Shown here in pieces: positions 26,008 through 33,867 of a DNA stretch of 64,000 bases (its first letter is position 1; every line of letters begins with the position of its first letter). The notes beneath the pieces are model-generated. The model was given only the letters and a program-made list of their open reading frames with translations, had not been told where the DNA came from and made no database searches. The DNA is taken from the NCBI RefSeq assembly GCF_016278365.1, contig NZ_JADQBZ010000002.1, positions 115,497 to 179,496 on the forward strand. Direction: 5' to 3'. The DNA is from Methanolobus sp. (GTDB lineage Archaea; Halobacteriota; Methanosarcinia; Methanosarcinales; Methanosarcinaceae). Made by a program: the position numbers and the translations under genes.

Positions 26008-26307
26008 TCATGCGTGCGCATAAACCACTTCTGAAAATATTCTGCTCTTCAATTCATTCCTTACAGTACGTTTCGAGACTATATCCACCTTTGACTCGAA
26101 CTCTTCTTCAAGAAGAATTCCAAGAGCCACGAGATTAAAAAGATCCGCACCTTTCTCAAACTCAACAAGAAAGTCTATATCGCTTCCGGGTTTGCTTTCA
26201 TTCCTCACCACCGATCCAAAAAGGCCTATTTCCTTTACCTTGTAGTTCCTTTTCAACTCAGGAAGCATCTCATTCAGTCTTCCCAGAACAATATCCCTTG
26301 TGATCAT
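26008..26307 (-). CDS. MNT-type minimal nucleotidyltransferase
   Basis: 99-aa protein with the nucleotidyltransferase signature LFGSVVRNESKPGSDIDFLVEF (GSxxR, then DxD). Members often act as MntA antitoxins that modify HEPN toxins. No HEPN gene lies next to it, so its target is unclear. It begins 20 bp after the gpF-like gene, behind AAGGAATCAAT, and is probably co-transcribed with it. Confidence 0.85.
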   Translation of the reverse strand: MITRDIVLGRLNEMLPELKRNYKVKEIGLFGSVVRNESKPGSDIDFLVEFEKGADLFNLVALGILLEEEFESKVDIVSKRTVRNELKSRIFSEVVYAHA

Positions 26308-26327
26308 ATTGATTCCTTATAGTGTAC

Positions 26328-27206
26328 CTATCCAATAAACATCTTCAATCCTTTCTCCATCATTAGCCTTTTCTCAATATCTTTATCCAGGATGAACTTA
26401 GATATCCGATATTTCTCATTGAACCTGTCAATATTCTCAAAAGCTTTCTCTACAACTTTCTCATCAGCCAATTCCTTAAGGAACTCCCCGCTTTGCCCCA
26501 TCTGGTGAAGGAAGTCACGTTTCTCGAACTCTGCATCAGGATTAATTTCCCGGGTAATTGGCACTGGTTTTAGGCTTGATCTGCAGTGATGGTGCAAGGG
26601 GGGTCTGTACTGATCTAAATAATCAGATTCCGTTGAGAATATCGTCCCATGCAAGGTCCTGCACTGATCACTTGTCCTATCATCAAGTTCAGCATCGAAC
26701 TCAACGTATTCCACTCCACGCTGTCGATACCGGTACACAGTTGTATTGGTGGCGACATCTGCAGTGAATGTCCGGGCAAATCTCACTGCCTTGTATCGCT
26801 CCCCTTCCCAGAGATCTTCTATCCTTTTAGCCAGCTGGTTTGGATGTGTTGTATAGATGGCCTCATCCTTGAGAATCTGGATGATAGATCCCGCAACATT
26901 TTCCGCCAGGTCCGTGGATAGTCTCACAGCCTCTTCTGTTAACACATACGAATCTTCGATTGAAGCTGCAGATACCTGTTTCAATTGATTGTCCGCGTAG
27001 AGCAACGATTGTTTGATGATCTCAGTGATGATAGTGTCCAGTTGCTTCACATAGGTCTTGGAGCCAAATTCCCGGTGAACGTTGCGGATAAGCTCTCGCT
27101 CATAGTCCATGGTCTTTAATGCAAATGCTTTTTCCAATGTGCGATCTAAAAGCAAGATGAGCCGGTTCTCGGCCTGGACAATTTTAGGAGAGTTCATGAG
27201 GGACAT
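26328..27206 (-). CDS. Head morphogenesis protein, SPP1 gp7/Mu gpF family
   Basis: 292-aa minor head protein normally bound to the portal. It has the characteristic helical N-terminal region, then VEFDAELDDRTSDQCRTLHG (D...C) and RPPLHHHCRSSLKPV, the paired His/Cys motif of this family. It lies 12 bp after a 31-aa ORF and close to the portal gene, as in SPP1-like head modules. Confidence 0.9.
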   Translation of the reverse strand: MSLMNSPKIVQAENRLILLLDRTLEKAFALKTMDYERELIRNVHREFGSKTYVKQLDTIITEIIKQSLLYADNQLKQVSAASIEDSYVLTEEAVRLSTDLAENVAGSIIQILKDEAIYTTHPNQLAKRIEDLWEGERYKAVRFARTFTADVATNTTVYRYRQRGVEYVEFDAELDDRTSDQCRTLHGTIFSTESDYLDQYRPPLHHHCRSSLKPVPITREINPDAEFEKRDFLHQMGQSGEFLKELADEKVVEKAFENIDRFNEKYRISKFILDKDIEKRLMMEKGLKMFIG

Positions 27207-27218
27207 TTTATCACCTGC

Positions 27219-27314
27219 TTACGGAAGCCGCAAGAAACACAGAGCAACAAAAGCAAGCACAAAAATCCATGTAAAAGTTGCAACAACGATGAAGCTGTTC
27301 TTATGCCTGATCAT
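27219..27314 (-). CDS. 31-aa single-helix membrane peptide
   Basis: The minus strand ATG 27314 overlaps the portal stop by 4 bp (ATGA). The peptide reads MIRHKNSFIVVATFTWIFVL, then AFVALCFLRLP and TAA. It is basic at the N-terminus and otherwise hydrophobic, with the same coupling as other genes of this operon. No family is known; holin-like or membrane anchoring roles are guesses. Confidence 0.6.
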   Translation of the reverse strand: MIRHKNSFIVVATFTWIFVLAFVALCFLRLP

Positions 27315-28537
27315 TCCCCTTCCACCGGGAAACCACCCCATTTGAGAAGTTGCTCTCTTGTGAGAACACCGCTATTGTACCATTCTATCACATCACGTGA
27401 CTCTAACTGCGGACGGCTCAGCTCCTCGAACTCTAACCACACAGAATCTTCTGTCTTGTTCATGAGCCGAAGGCGCATATTAATGGCATTGTTGGCGATG
27501 TTCCGTACAATATGCTGCAGCCCTTCCAGGACGACCATACGGTCCTCTTCGGACACATACCCGGCTGCGTAGGTAGACCCTTTTGTATCTCCCATGCTGA
27601 GAGGAGACTGTAACAAGCCTATCTGGATGTCTGTTTCCAATGATTTCTTGAATGACATGACATCCAGGGACCCTTTTGCATCAATGGGAATAACATCCAG
27701 ACCTACTGCAGCAATATCTTCGTTCTCAGAGAGGTACTTGTGTTCGTCAAGCCAGGCGTCTATGACCTTCTGAGCATCCTCTATGCTGACGATCTCCTGC
27801 TCGACCAGCTTTTCCAGGAGCTTGAAGTCAATAAGATACCTTCCATTACCGTATTTCTTAACGAATGAAACGTACCCGTGGTTGATATTCAGTAAGTTCC
27901 GAATACTGAGCTCAATGGGCTCCATCATGGAAGCACCATAAATACCATATGTATCTCTCTTAAGAGGGTCCTTCTGAACAGTGTCCCAGGCATTATAGGA
28001 TCCGCATACCACATCACTGATCTTCAAGATCTTTCTTTTGGCCTTGTCGCTTTCATTGATAACAACGTATCCGGTGGGTGGAGTGAGGATCTCTTTCGGG
28101 TTCATTTCGCCAACCGTGAAATCCTCCGGGAGGATGGTTGTGTTCTGCATGAGCAGGGGTATCAGGGAGAACTTCTCTGCATTTCCGGTTGGTACTGCCA
28201 CATATGTTCCATCCCTGCAAAGGAGCCTGGCAAGTGTCTGCAGTTGCTCAAGGAAATTGACCCTGGCAGACCATCGTTCGAACTCTTTTATGATTTTGGA
28301 ACCGGTTCCATCGAACTGCATGCCCTTTACAAGGGAAAGTGCCAGCTTGTTCAGAGATGTAGAAACATGTGGAGTGCTGGTTGAGAGCTGCTGGTAGTAC
28401 ATAAACCGGTTATCAGTATCGAAGTTCTGATAGCCTCCAAACTTAGTAGATTTATCTGTTCTTTTTATACCTGCAGAGGCCATGAGAGTAATCGGCTTGA
28501 TATGTGGACTATTGATATTTGCATTTAGGCGGACCAT
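27311..28537 (-). CDS. Portal protein
   Basis: 408-aa portal, the vertex through which DNA enters and leaves the capsid. Segments such as YQQLSTSTPHVSTSLNKLALSLVKGM, YGASMMEPIELSIRNLLNIN and LLQSPLSMGDTKGSTYAAGYVSEEDR are typical of archaeal/siphoviral portals (wing and stem helix), and the C-terminus ends in DVIEWYNSGVLTREQLLKWGGFP. No terminase gene is found before it, which is unusual because terminase normally comes directly upstream. Confidence 0.88.
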   Translation of the reverse strand: MVRLNANINSPHIKPITLMASAGIKRTDKSTKFGGYQNFDTDNRFMYYQQLSTSTPHVSTSLNKLALSLVKGMQFDGTGSKIIKEFERWSARVNFLEQLQTLARLLCRDGTYVAVPTGNAEKFSLIPLLMQNTTILPEDFTVGEMNPKEILTPPTGYVVINESDKAKRKILKISDVVCGSYNAWDTVQKDPLKRDTYGIYGASMMEPIELSIRNLLNINHGYVSFVKKYGNGRYLIDFKLLEKLVEQEIVSIEDAQKVIDAWLDEHKYLSENEDIAAVGLDVIPIDAKGSLDVMSFKKSLETDIQIGLLQSPLSMGDTKGSTYAAGYVSEEDRMVVLEGLQHIVRNIANNAINMRLRLMNKTEDSVWLEFEELSRPQLESRDVIEWYNSGVLTREQLLKWGGFPVEGE

Positions 28538-28543
28538 AAAACC

Positions 28544-28741
28544 TCATAAATGATTCTTGATCAGAGCTTTTGCTTCTGTAGCGGTGATCTTACCATCTTC
28601 CAATGATTGGAAGATATCATAAACGAGGGCCTTACGTTCTTCTGTTGACTTGAACTTCCACCAGAGCTTTGCCCGTATGACTATGCCTGCACCTATTCCT
28701 ATCAGGAAGGTAGCTATTTCAGTTGCGTATGATTCTATCAT
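28544..28741 (-). CDS. Small membrane protein upstream of portal
   Basis: 65-aa protein with one N-terminal membrane helix (EIATFLIGIGAGIVIRAKLWW) and a C-terminal amphipathic helix (IFQSLEDGKITATEAKALIKNHL). It sits 6 bp from the portal gene and overlaps the zinc-ribbon gene by 4 bp. Similar small proteins occur in proviral head modules; role unknown. Confidence 0.65.
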   Translation of the reverse strand: MIESYATEIATFLIGIGAGIVIRAKLWWKFKSTEERKALVYDIFQSLEDGKITATEAKALIKNHL

Positions 28742-28893
28742 GGTTTGCTGCTCCTGGGCTCATGTTGGCCACACCACTCATCGGAAGGAACAACCGGGAA
28801 CCCAACCTTTGCAACAGGAGACTCGCGTCTACAAAAACCATATGTAACTGCCGTTGACTTGAAAAAAGTGCATGTGGAACAAGATTCGCTCAT
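28738..28893 (-). CDS. 51-aa zinc-ribbon viral protein
   Basis: The minus strand encodes MSESCSTCTFFKSTAVTYGF, then CRRESPVAKVGFPVVPSDEW and CGQHEPRSSKP. The CxxC...C...WCGxxEP pattern is that of small phage zinc proteins encoded near head genes. Its stop overlaps the next start (ATGA). It is the first gene of the late operon, about 30 nt behind a TATA box, so the mRNA is nearly leaderless. Confidence 0.75.
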   Translation of the reverse strand: MSESCSTCTFFKSTAVTYGFCRRESPVAKVGFPVVPSDEWCGQHEPRSSKP

Positions 28894-28923
28894 GCAAGTA
28901 AATCAAAATACATCTACTATAAA

Positions 28924-28932
28924 AAATTTATA
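28924..28932 (-). promoter_or_regulatory. TATA box of the viral structural operon
   Basis: The minus strand reads TATAAATTT about 30 nt before ATG 28893, and no ribosome-binding site precedes that ATG, so transcription should begin at or near the start codon. Confidence 0.55.
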
Positions 28933-29329
28933 CATACAGGATATGATCGATTATGCAAATTACCAGTATATTTTAGTCCTGAGTTTCCAATTTTTAAGCG
29001 CATATCAGTAGAAGACGTAAATACAATCTACCAGAAGGATGTTATTTTAGTTTCTTACCAAACCAAATAATGAAGTAATTTATGAGGAGAGAGAGCTCAT
29101 TATCATTTGCAAAAAATGAATAAGACATTTAATGCACAAAGAAGAAGTGTGATTTGTTAAGTTAGAGGCTATAAATGGATAGAAGCACTTAATGTACAAA
29201 TAAAGAGTATTATTTGTTGAGTTAGTGACTATAGTACAAAAATACTGAAATAACGTTAATTTGATATGGCTAAATTACTCAACATATAGAATACACACTT
29301 ATAATAAGAAACAAAACGTTGTGACAACT
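28933..29329. other. Intergenic region with a degenerate tandem repeat
   Basis: About 400 bp, very AT-rich, no convincing gene. It is where a terminase would be expected, but neither strand shows one. Confidence 0.5.
29126..29243 (+). repeat. Two degenerate direct repeats of about 59 bp
   Basis: The units share TTAATG(C/T)ACAAA, ATTTGTT(A/G)AGTTAG and a final CTATA, starting near 29129 and 29187. Just two units, diverged. Function unknown. Confidence 0.5.
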
Positions 29330-29971
29330 ATGCCTTTAATTTTGGAATTATCACTTTTTGTGCTATTTACAACTATACTTGCCGCTTATGTTGAACATAA
29401 ATACTGCATTTTTGACAAAATAATGAGGATTAAGTATCATATTTTAAATCCAGAAGTAGAAATAAGGTTTTTCACAACCTACACATCTAATGTACCTTTT
29501 GCAAATTTAAAGCCGATTCTCATATCAACTTTCCAAAACTGTTGTGATCATATAAGAGTAGATAAAAATTCAAACCATAAGTTAGAAATCTTAGTTGATA
29601 GTTCTTATTGTGTTAGTTTTCAGGCCATTTCAAATGAAGAGATTTATTTTCAAAGTGACAACATAAAAATGAAAATGAATTCAATGGTAACGGTTGCTGA
29701 AAATATGCTTAGTTTATTAGATAATATTGCGGAGAATATTATATCTAAAAATTATGCATGTAACGTAAATAATTACACTGTACATTTATGCCTACCATTT
29801 AAAAAATTAATTTGTAGAAACTTAGTTTCTAATAGTGCAAATGCACACGCATATAAATTTGTAATGTATAATGAGGGGTATTCAAATGAAATGCTAGCAT
29901 TTGAAGACCTTGTACGAATAAAAGCCAAAAAGAAAGATGATCTATTAAAACTGATGGAACTATTCACATAA
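29330..29971 (+). CDS. Hypothetical membrane-anchored protein
   Basis: About 213 aa from ATG 29330 (in-frame GTG 29321 and TTG 29261 exist). An N-terminal membrane helix (ILELSLFVLFTTILAAYVEH) is followed by a cytoplasmic or external alpha/beta domain that is not recognised. The gene is clearly more AT-rich than its neighbours, which suggests recent transfer. No link with the viral genes or the Usp cluster can be shown. Confidence 0.6.
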   Translation: MPLILELSLFVLFTTILAAYVEHKYCIFDKIMRIKYHILNPEVEIRFFTTYTSNVPFANLKPILISTFQNCCDHIRVDKNSNHKLEILVDSSYCVSFQAISNEEIYFQSDNIKMKMNSMVTVAENMLSLLDNIAENIISKNYACNVNNYTVHLCLPFKKLICRNLVSNSANAHAYKFVMYNEGYSNEMLAFEDLVRIKAKKKDDLLKLMELFT

Positions 29972-30006
29972 TCCTTTAAATACTCAACTACAGCTGCAAA
30001 TATGGT

Positions 30007-30447
30007 TTATGGGACAACAAGCACTCTTTTTTTAGAATATCGAACTACGCTTTCTGCAACACTGCCAAGCAATACATGGCTGAATCCTGTCCTTCCTAGA
30101 GTCCCAATAACTATGAGATCTATGTTGTTTTCTCTGGCAAAATCAATGATTCCATCACGAGTTGTCTTGGCGTTGATCACAAAAGGTTCCACATCCACTC
30201 CCTGGCTCTTGCCTGCTGCTACTACATATTCAGTGGCTTTAAGACCTTCCTCTTTTAACTTATCATCCAATGCCTTTACCCACAAATCGCTCAACATAAC
30301 TGGAATATTATCCGAAGGAATGACATAAATAGCTTTAACTTCGGCACCGTTTGCCTTTGCGAGTCCAATACCACAATCTATCGCATTGATGGCATTTTCA
30401 GAGCCATCTGTAGCTATCATTATCTTTCTTATTGCAGTGCAGCGCAT
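30007..30447 (-). CDS. Universal stress protein UspA family
   Basis: 146-aa nucleotide-binding Usp. Motifs: KIMIATDGSENAINAI at the start, and the ATP-binding IVIGTLGRTGFSHVLLGSVAESVVRYS near the end (GxxGx9GS). ATG 30447 has a good CTGGAGGAATAAA site. It lies at the end of the DUF1538/P-II cluster; Usp proteins are common partners or domains of transporters, so a role as ATP/AMP-responsive regulator of the DUF1538 proteins is inferred. Confidence 0.92.
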   Translation of the reverse strand: MRCTAIRKIMIATDGSENAINAIDCGIGLAKANGAEVKAIYVIPSDNIPVMLSDLWVKALDDKLKEEGLKATEYVVAAGKSQGVDVEPFVINAKTTRDGIIDFARENNIDLIVIGTLGRTGFSHVLLGSVAESVVRYSKKRVLVVP

Positions 30448-30503
30448 TTTATTCCTCCAGATGATATTTTAAACAATTGGATATTTGACATCAGATTAAA
30501 CTT

Positions 30504-30881
30504 TCATGAATCTTCTTCGTCTTCCGGTACATGGAGTTTACAATTTTGCTGTAGATCACAGATCATTTGAGCGGTTCCGAACACCCTTTCAACAGGAATG
30601 ACAAAACCTAGCCCAGTCCCCGGCTTATTAAGGCCCACATCTTCACTGATAAACTCGATGATCTTATCAGCATTTACACATTCTGCCAATGTAAGTACAA
30701 CTTCTTTTTCCGGTTCAATCAGCATACCCAGGAGACTCTTGTTCTCATGAACTCCTGTGCCTCGCCCGAAAAGTATCGTTCCTCCCTTGGCGCCTGCCTT
30801 CCGGGATGACTTTATAACTCTGTCACCCCATCCTTTCTTTACTATTGTTACTATAAGGATCAGGTCATTTTCATCAGACAT
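30504..30881 (-). CDS. P-II-like regulatory protein
   Basis: About 125 aa. The pattern LILIVTIVKKGWGDRVIKSSRKAGAKGGTILFGRGTG and VVLTLAECVNADKIIEFISEDVGLNKPGTGLGFVIPVERVFG is that of P-II-like signalling proteins associated with DUF1538 genes (read from the GWGDRV, GAKGGT and NKPGTGLGFV parts). It lacks the GlnB uridylylation Tyr region. The gene overlaps the upstream DUF1538 by 8 bp, so it probably binds and controls that membrane protein. Confidence 0.85.
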   Translation of the reverse strand: MSDENDLILIVTIVKKGWGDRVIKSSRKAGAKGGTILFGRGTGVHENKSLLGMLIEPEKEVVLTLAECVNADKIIEFISEDVGLNKPGTGLGFVIPVERVFGTAQMICDLQQNCKLHVPEDEEDS

Positions 30882-31599
30882 TATTTTTACCTCCAATATA
30901 TCTCATATATACTCCTAACAGCATTACAAAGATGATGGGTGCAAGCGCTATGAGTGCTATCATACCGAAACCGTCAATTACAGGGTCCCTGCCTTCCTGG
31001 GATGATGCCACACCAACGGCCATCGACATGAGGAAAGTGACGGCCATGGGACCTGTAGCCACTCCTCCCGCGTCAAAGGCAATTGCTATGAAATCCTTAT
31101 CCGAAAGCCACATCAGCACTATAGCAAGAAGATAGCCTGGAACTATTATGTATAAGAATGGAAAGCCATAAACAAGCTTAGCCATTGCAATAGTCACGAA
31201 AACGGCCACACTGAAGGAGAGCGTGTAAAGCATTAGTTTTGACTTGATGTAACCAGTGGACGATTTCTCTATCTGGTAGCACAGCACCCTTACAGCAGGC
31301 TCTGCATATGTTGCCAGGAAGCCAAGGAAGAAACCAACTGGCATCATGAGCCATTGATGCTCCATTGTACCTAGAAAGCTCCCTATTTCAGTTCCTACTG
31401 GTAGGAAGCTATTGTACACACCATAAAGGAATAATATCATTCCAAGGGCTGTCATTGATATTCCCAGCAAGAGCTTTACTAGTTGCGAAGTCGGGAACTT
31501 GAGATATAGGAACTGGAATATGATAAAGAAGAATACGAGAGGAAGCAATGCTTGCAGAACTTCCAGAACGATGTCTAATAACCCATGCTCAACACTCAA
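30874..31599 (-). CDS. DUF1538 membrane protein (TTG start)
   Basis: 241-aa polytopic membrane protein. Conserved DUF1538 motifs are AEPAVRVL and IAIAFDAGGVATGPMAV. Start is TTG 31599, next to the stop of the preceding DUF1538 gene (TGATTTG). It differs from the two upstream copies more than those differ from each other, so the proteins may form a hetero-oligomer. Transport is likely from topology, substrate unknown. Confidence 0.85.
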   Translation of the reverse strand: MSVEHGLLDIVLEVLQALLPLVFFFIIFQFLYLKFPTSQLVKLLLGISMTALGMILFLYGVYNSFLPVGTEIGSFLGTMEHQWLMMPVGFFLGFLATYAEPAVRVLCYQIEKSSTGYIKSKLMLYTLSFSVAVFVTIAMAKLVYGFPFLYIIVPGYLLAIVLMWLSDKDFIAIAFDAGGVATGPMAVTFLMSMAVGVASSQEGRDPVIDGFGMIALIALAPIIFVMLLGVYMRYIGGKNNV

Positions 31600-31600
31600 A

Positions 31601-32287
31601 TCAAAATACCCCCATGAGCATAACAGTTATTATGGGGCCGACTGCAGCAAGACCTATCAAGCCAAAACCCTCTGAAAGTTCAGATTTCTCGCTTATAACT
31701 GATACAATACTTGTCCCAAGTGCCATGAGTACAGGTATTGTCAGGAGCCCTGTTGCAACACCTCCGGAATCAAAAGCAATGGCAAGATACTCGGGTTTTG
31801 TAAAGAAAGAGATGGCTATTATGAATAAATAGGAAGCTGTAAGCAGGTATTTTATTGGCACGCCATAAACTATTCTCAACATAGAAATGGATATAAATAT
31901 CCCTACACTGGTGGATATGGCTAAGAGGAATACATTACGAGGGATACCGTCTCCATTCAAAGATTCCATCATTGTGCTTAACACCCTTACATTAGGCTCT
32001 GCAAGCGTCACTATGAAAGAGAGTATGAAAGCAACTACCAAAATTAAAATCACTGAGTTGTGCTTTGGTAATTCCGAGCCCACAGCGTTTCCCATGGGCA
32101 GCATTCCCAATTTTACACCAAACAGAAACAAGATCATGCCTATTATAACCAGAAAAGAACCTCCAAGGAAGTTTATGAGCAACTCTTGACTGGTGCCGAT
32201 GAACAGAAGGATCAAAAGTGCAACTACTGTTAAGGGTACTACTGCCTGAATTACCTCCCAAGTTGTTTCTTTGAAGTCTTCTAACAT
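31601..32287 (-). CDS. DUF1538 membrane protein
   Basis: 228-aa polytopic protein with AEPNVRVLSTMMESL and LAIAFDSGGVATGLLTIPVLMALG motifs. N-terminus LEDFKETTWEVIQAVVPLTVVALLILLFIG starts with an amphipathic helix before the first membrane span. It is closely related to the 32430 gene. The pair with 30874 is probably co-translated (1-bp spacing). Confidence 0.87.
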   Translation of the reverse strand: MLEDFKETTWEVIQAVVPLTVVALLILLFIGTSQELLINFLGGSFLVIIGMILFLFGVKLGMLPMGNAVGSELPKHNSVILILVVAFILSFIVTLAEPNVRVLSTMMESLNGDGIPRNVFLLAISTSVGIFISISMLRIVYGVPIKYLLTASYLFIIAISFFTKPEYLAIAFDSGGVATGLLTIPVLMALGTSIVSVISEKSELSEGFGLIGLAAVGPIITVMLMGVF

Positions 32288-32429
32288 ACAGAGTTTCCTC
32301 CCCGAAAATCGATTAAAGGCAGAATCTGCTTCGATGTAAATCAGCAGGATATTATAAAAGATTAATCACTACGCTTGTTGAATCTATCAATTATGTTGAA
32401 TAATATAAAAAACGAGTTATAGACTTAAG

Positions 32430-33119
32430 TTAAGCGAGCACCCCCATCACCATTACGCTTAGTATTGGGCCAATTGAAGCAAGGCCAATCAAGCCGAAGC
32501 CTTCGGACAGCTCAGACTTTTCCCCCAGTACTGATACTACACCTATGCCCAGTGCCAGGGTCACAGGCACGGTCATAGGACCTGTGGTCACACCCCCTGC
32601 ATCAAAAGCTATTGCAAGATATTCGGGTTTCGTGAAAAAGGATAGCATAATAACTATCAGATAACCCGCTGTCAGCAAGTACTTTATCGGTACACCATAG
32701 ACTATCCTGAGCATGGAAACCGATACAAAGAAACCTACCCCAAGAGCAATGGACAGGATCAGTACGTTACGGGAAATACCATTCTCGGACACCGAATCAA
32801 TCATTGTGCTCAGCACCCTTACATCAGGTTCTGCAAGTGTAGCCATGAAAGACAGTAAAAAGGCGACTCCTACAATGAAGATCAGAGAATTGTGCTTTGG
32901 AAGTTCGGAACCAATGGATTCTCCGATAGGCAGCATCCCCAGCTTGACACCCATGAGGAAAAAGACCATCCCTGCTATGACCATTATAGTCCCTGTAAAG
33001 AAAGAGAGGAACATACCGGAATTAAGGCCAATGACCAGCATGATCAGGAGCACAGCTGCTGTCAAGGGCAATACAGCCTGGACTACCTCCTTGAATGTTT
33101 CTTTAAAATCCTGCAGCAT
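32430..33119 (-). CDS. DUF1538 membrane protein
   Basis: 229 aa from ATG 33119, LQDFKETFKEVVQAVLPLT; longer in-frame starts lie inside the upstream Usp gene. It has AEPDVRVLSTMIDSV and LAIAFDAGGVTTGPMTVP motifs. Its sequence is close to that at 31601, so these two arose by duplication. A 142-bp gap with possible promoter separates it from the next DUF1538 gene. Confidence 0.87.
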   Translation of the reverse strand: MLQDFKETFKEVVQAVLPLTAAVLLIMLVIGLNSGMFLSFFTGTIMVIAGMVFFLMGVKLGMLPIGESIGSELPKHNSLIFIVGVAFLLSFMATLAEPDVRVLSTMIDSVSENGISRNVLILSIALGVGFFVSVSMLRIVYGVPIKYLLTAGYLIVIMLSFFTKPEYLAIAFDAGGVTTGPMTVPVTLALGIGVVSVLGEKSELSEGFGLIGLASIGPILSVMVMGVLA

Positions 33120-33603
33120 TAAATGGGGTCTCCTTGATGGGGGCAGCCTCTTTGCTTTCACTACTTGGAATGACAAGCACTGGTTTTTTTGCATATCGCA
33201 CAACATTTTCTGCAACACTCCCAAGTAAGGCACGCTCGACCCCTGTTTTTCCTTGTGTACCCATTACAATAAGGTCGATATCATTCTCTGTTGCGAAATC
33301 GATAATTGCATCTACAGGTTTTTTATCTTTGATAATTATGGCGTCCACTTTTACTTCTTCATGGAGGCCAATATCAACTACATGCTCAATAGCTTTTTTT
33401 CCTTCTTCTCTCAAATAGTTAAAATATTCTTTAACCCACATATCACCGCGCATTGAATGAAGGAAGCCGGTAGGTGTCAGAACATAGAGAGCAGTGACAT
33501 TAGCTCCGTTCTCACGTGCCAATTTTATACCCCAATGTACTGCGTTCTTTACTTTCTCAGAACCATCCGTAGCTATCAATATTTTCTTTATCTTTGCGGT
33601 CAT
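33103..33603 (-). CDS. Universal stress protein UspA family
   Basis: 166-aa Usp with KKILIATDGSEKVKNAVHW and LIVMGTQGKTGVERALLGSVAENVVRYAKKPVLVIP; these are the nucleotide-binding motifs. It overlaps the following DUF1538 gene by 17 bp. A TATA box ATTATATAAACC lies about 40 nt upstream of the start, giving the cluster its promoter. Confidence 0.92.
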   Translation of the reverse strand: MTAKIKKILIATDGSEKVKNAVHWGIKLARENGANVTALYVLTPTGFLHSMRGDMWVKEYFNYLREEGKKAIEHVVDIGLHEEVKVDAIIIKDKKPVDAIIDFATENDIDLIVMGTQGKTGVERALLGSVAENVVRYAKKPVLVIPSSESKEAAPIKETPFNAAGF

Positions 33604-33695
33604 CTCTCTGCCTCATTAGATGATTAGTATTTAAGGTTTATATAATTAAGTGATAATTTTAAATTTGGGAAGATTCGTCTATGTCATTCAAACGA

Positions 33696-33711
33696 GGATT
33701 TCTACAGAGCC
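33696..33711 (-). repeat. Solo IS tip, inverted orientation
   Basis: Reads GGCTCTGTAGAAATCC on the minus strand, an exact copy of the IS terminal repeat at 58895. It lies between the Usp and NosD genes with no transposase nearby. Its orientation is opposite to the copies at 8412 and 9792. Confidence 0.6.
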
Positions 33712-33867
33712 GATTAGAGATAACTTATTCTCTCTTTCTGAAAACAAATGTAAGGCCAGGTATTTCCAACGTTGGAAGAGCGATAGGTGGACACTCTATC
33801 CCCGTACTTTTTTATAATATATAACCTATACAGACATAATTATATTATAGAACTTGAAGTGGAAAAG

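Noticed and set aside
28795..28812. T-arm-like TTGGGTTC as the second attachment site of the tRNA-Ser
   Set aside because: Only 8 bp match and they lie in the coding sequence of the zinc-ribbon gene. No longer copy of the tRNA 3' end was found in the window.
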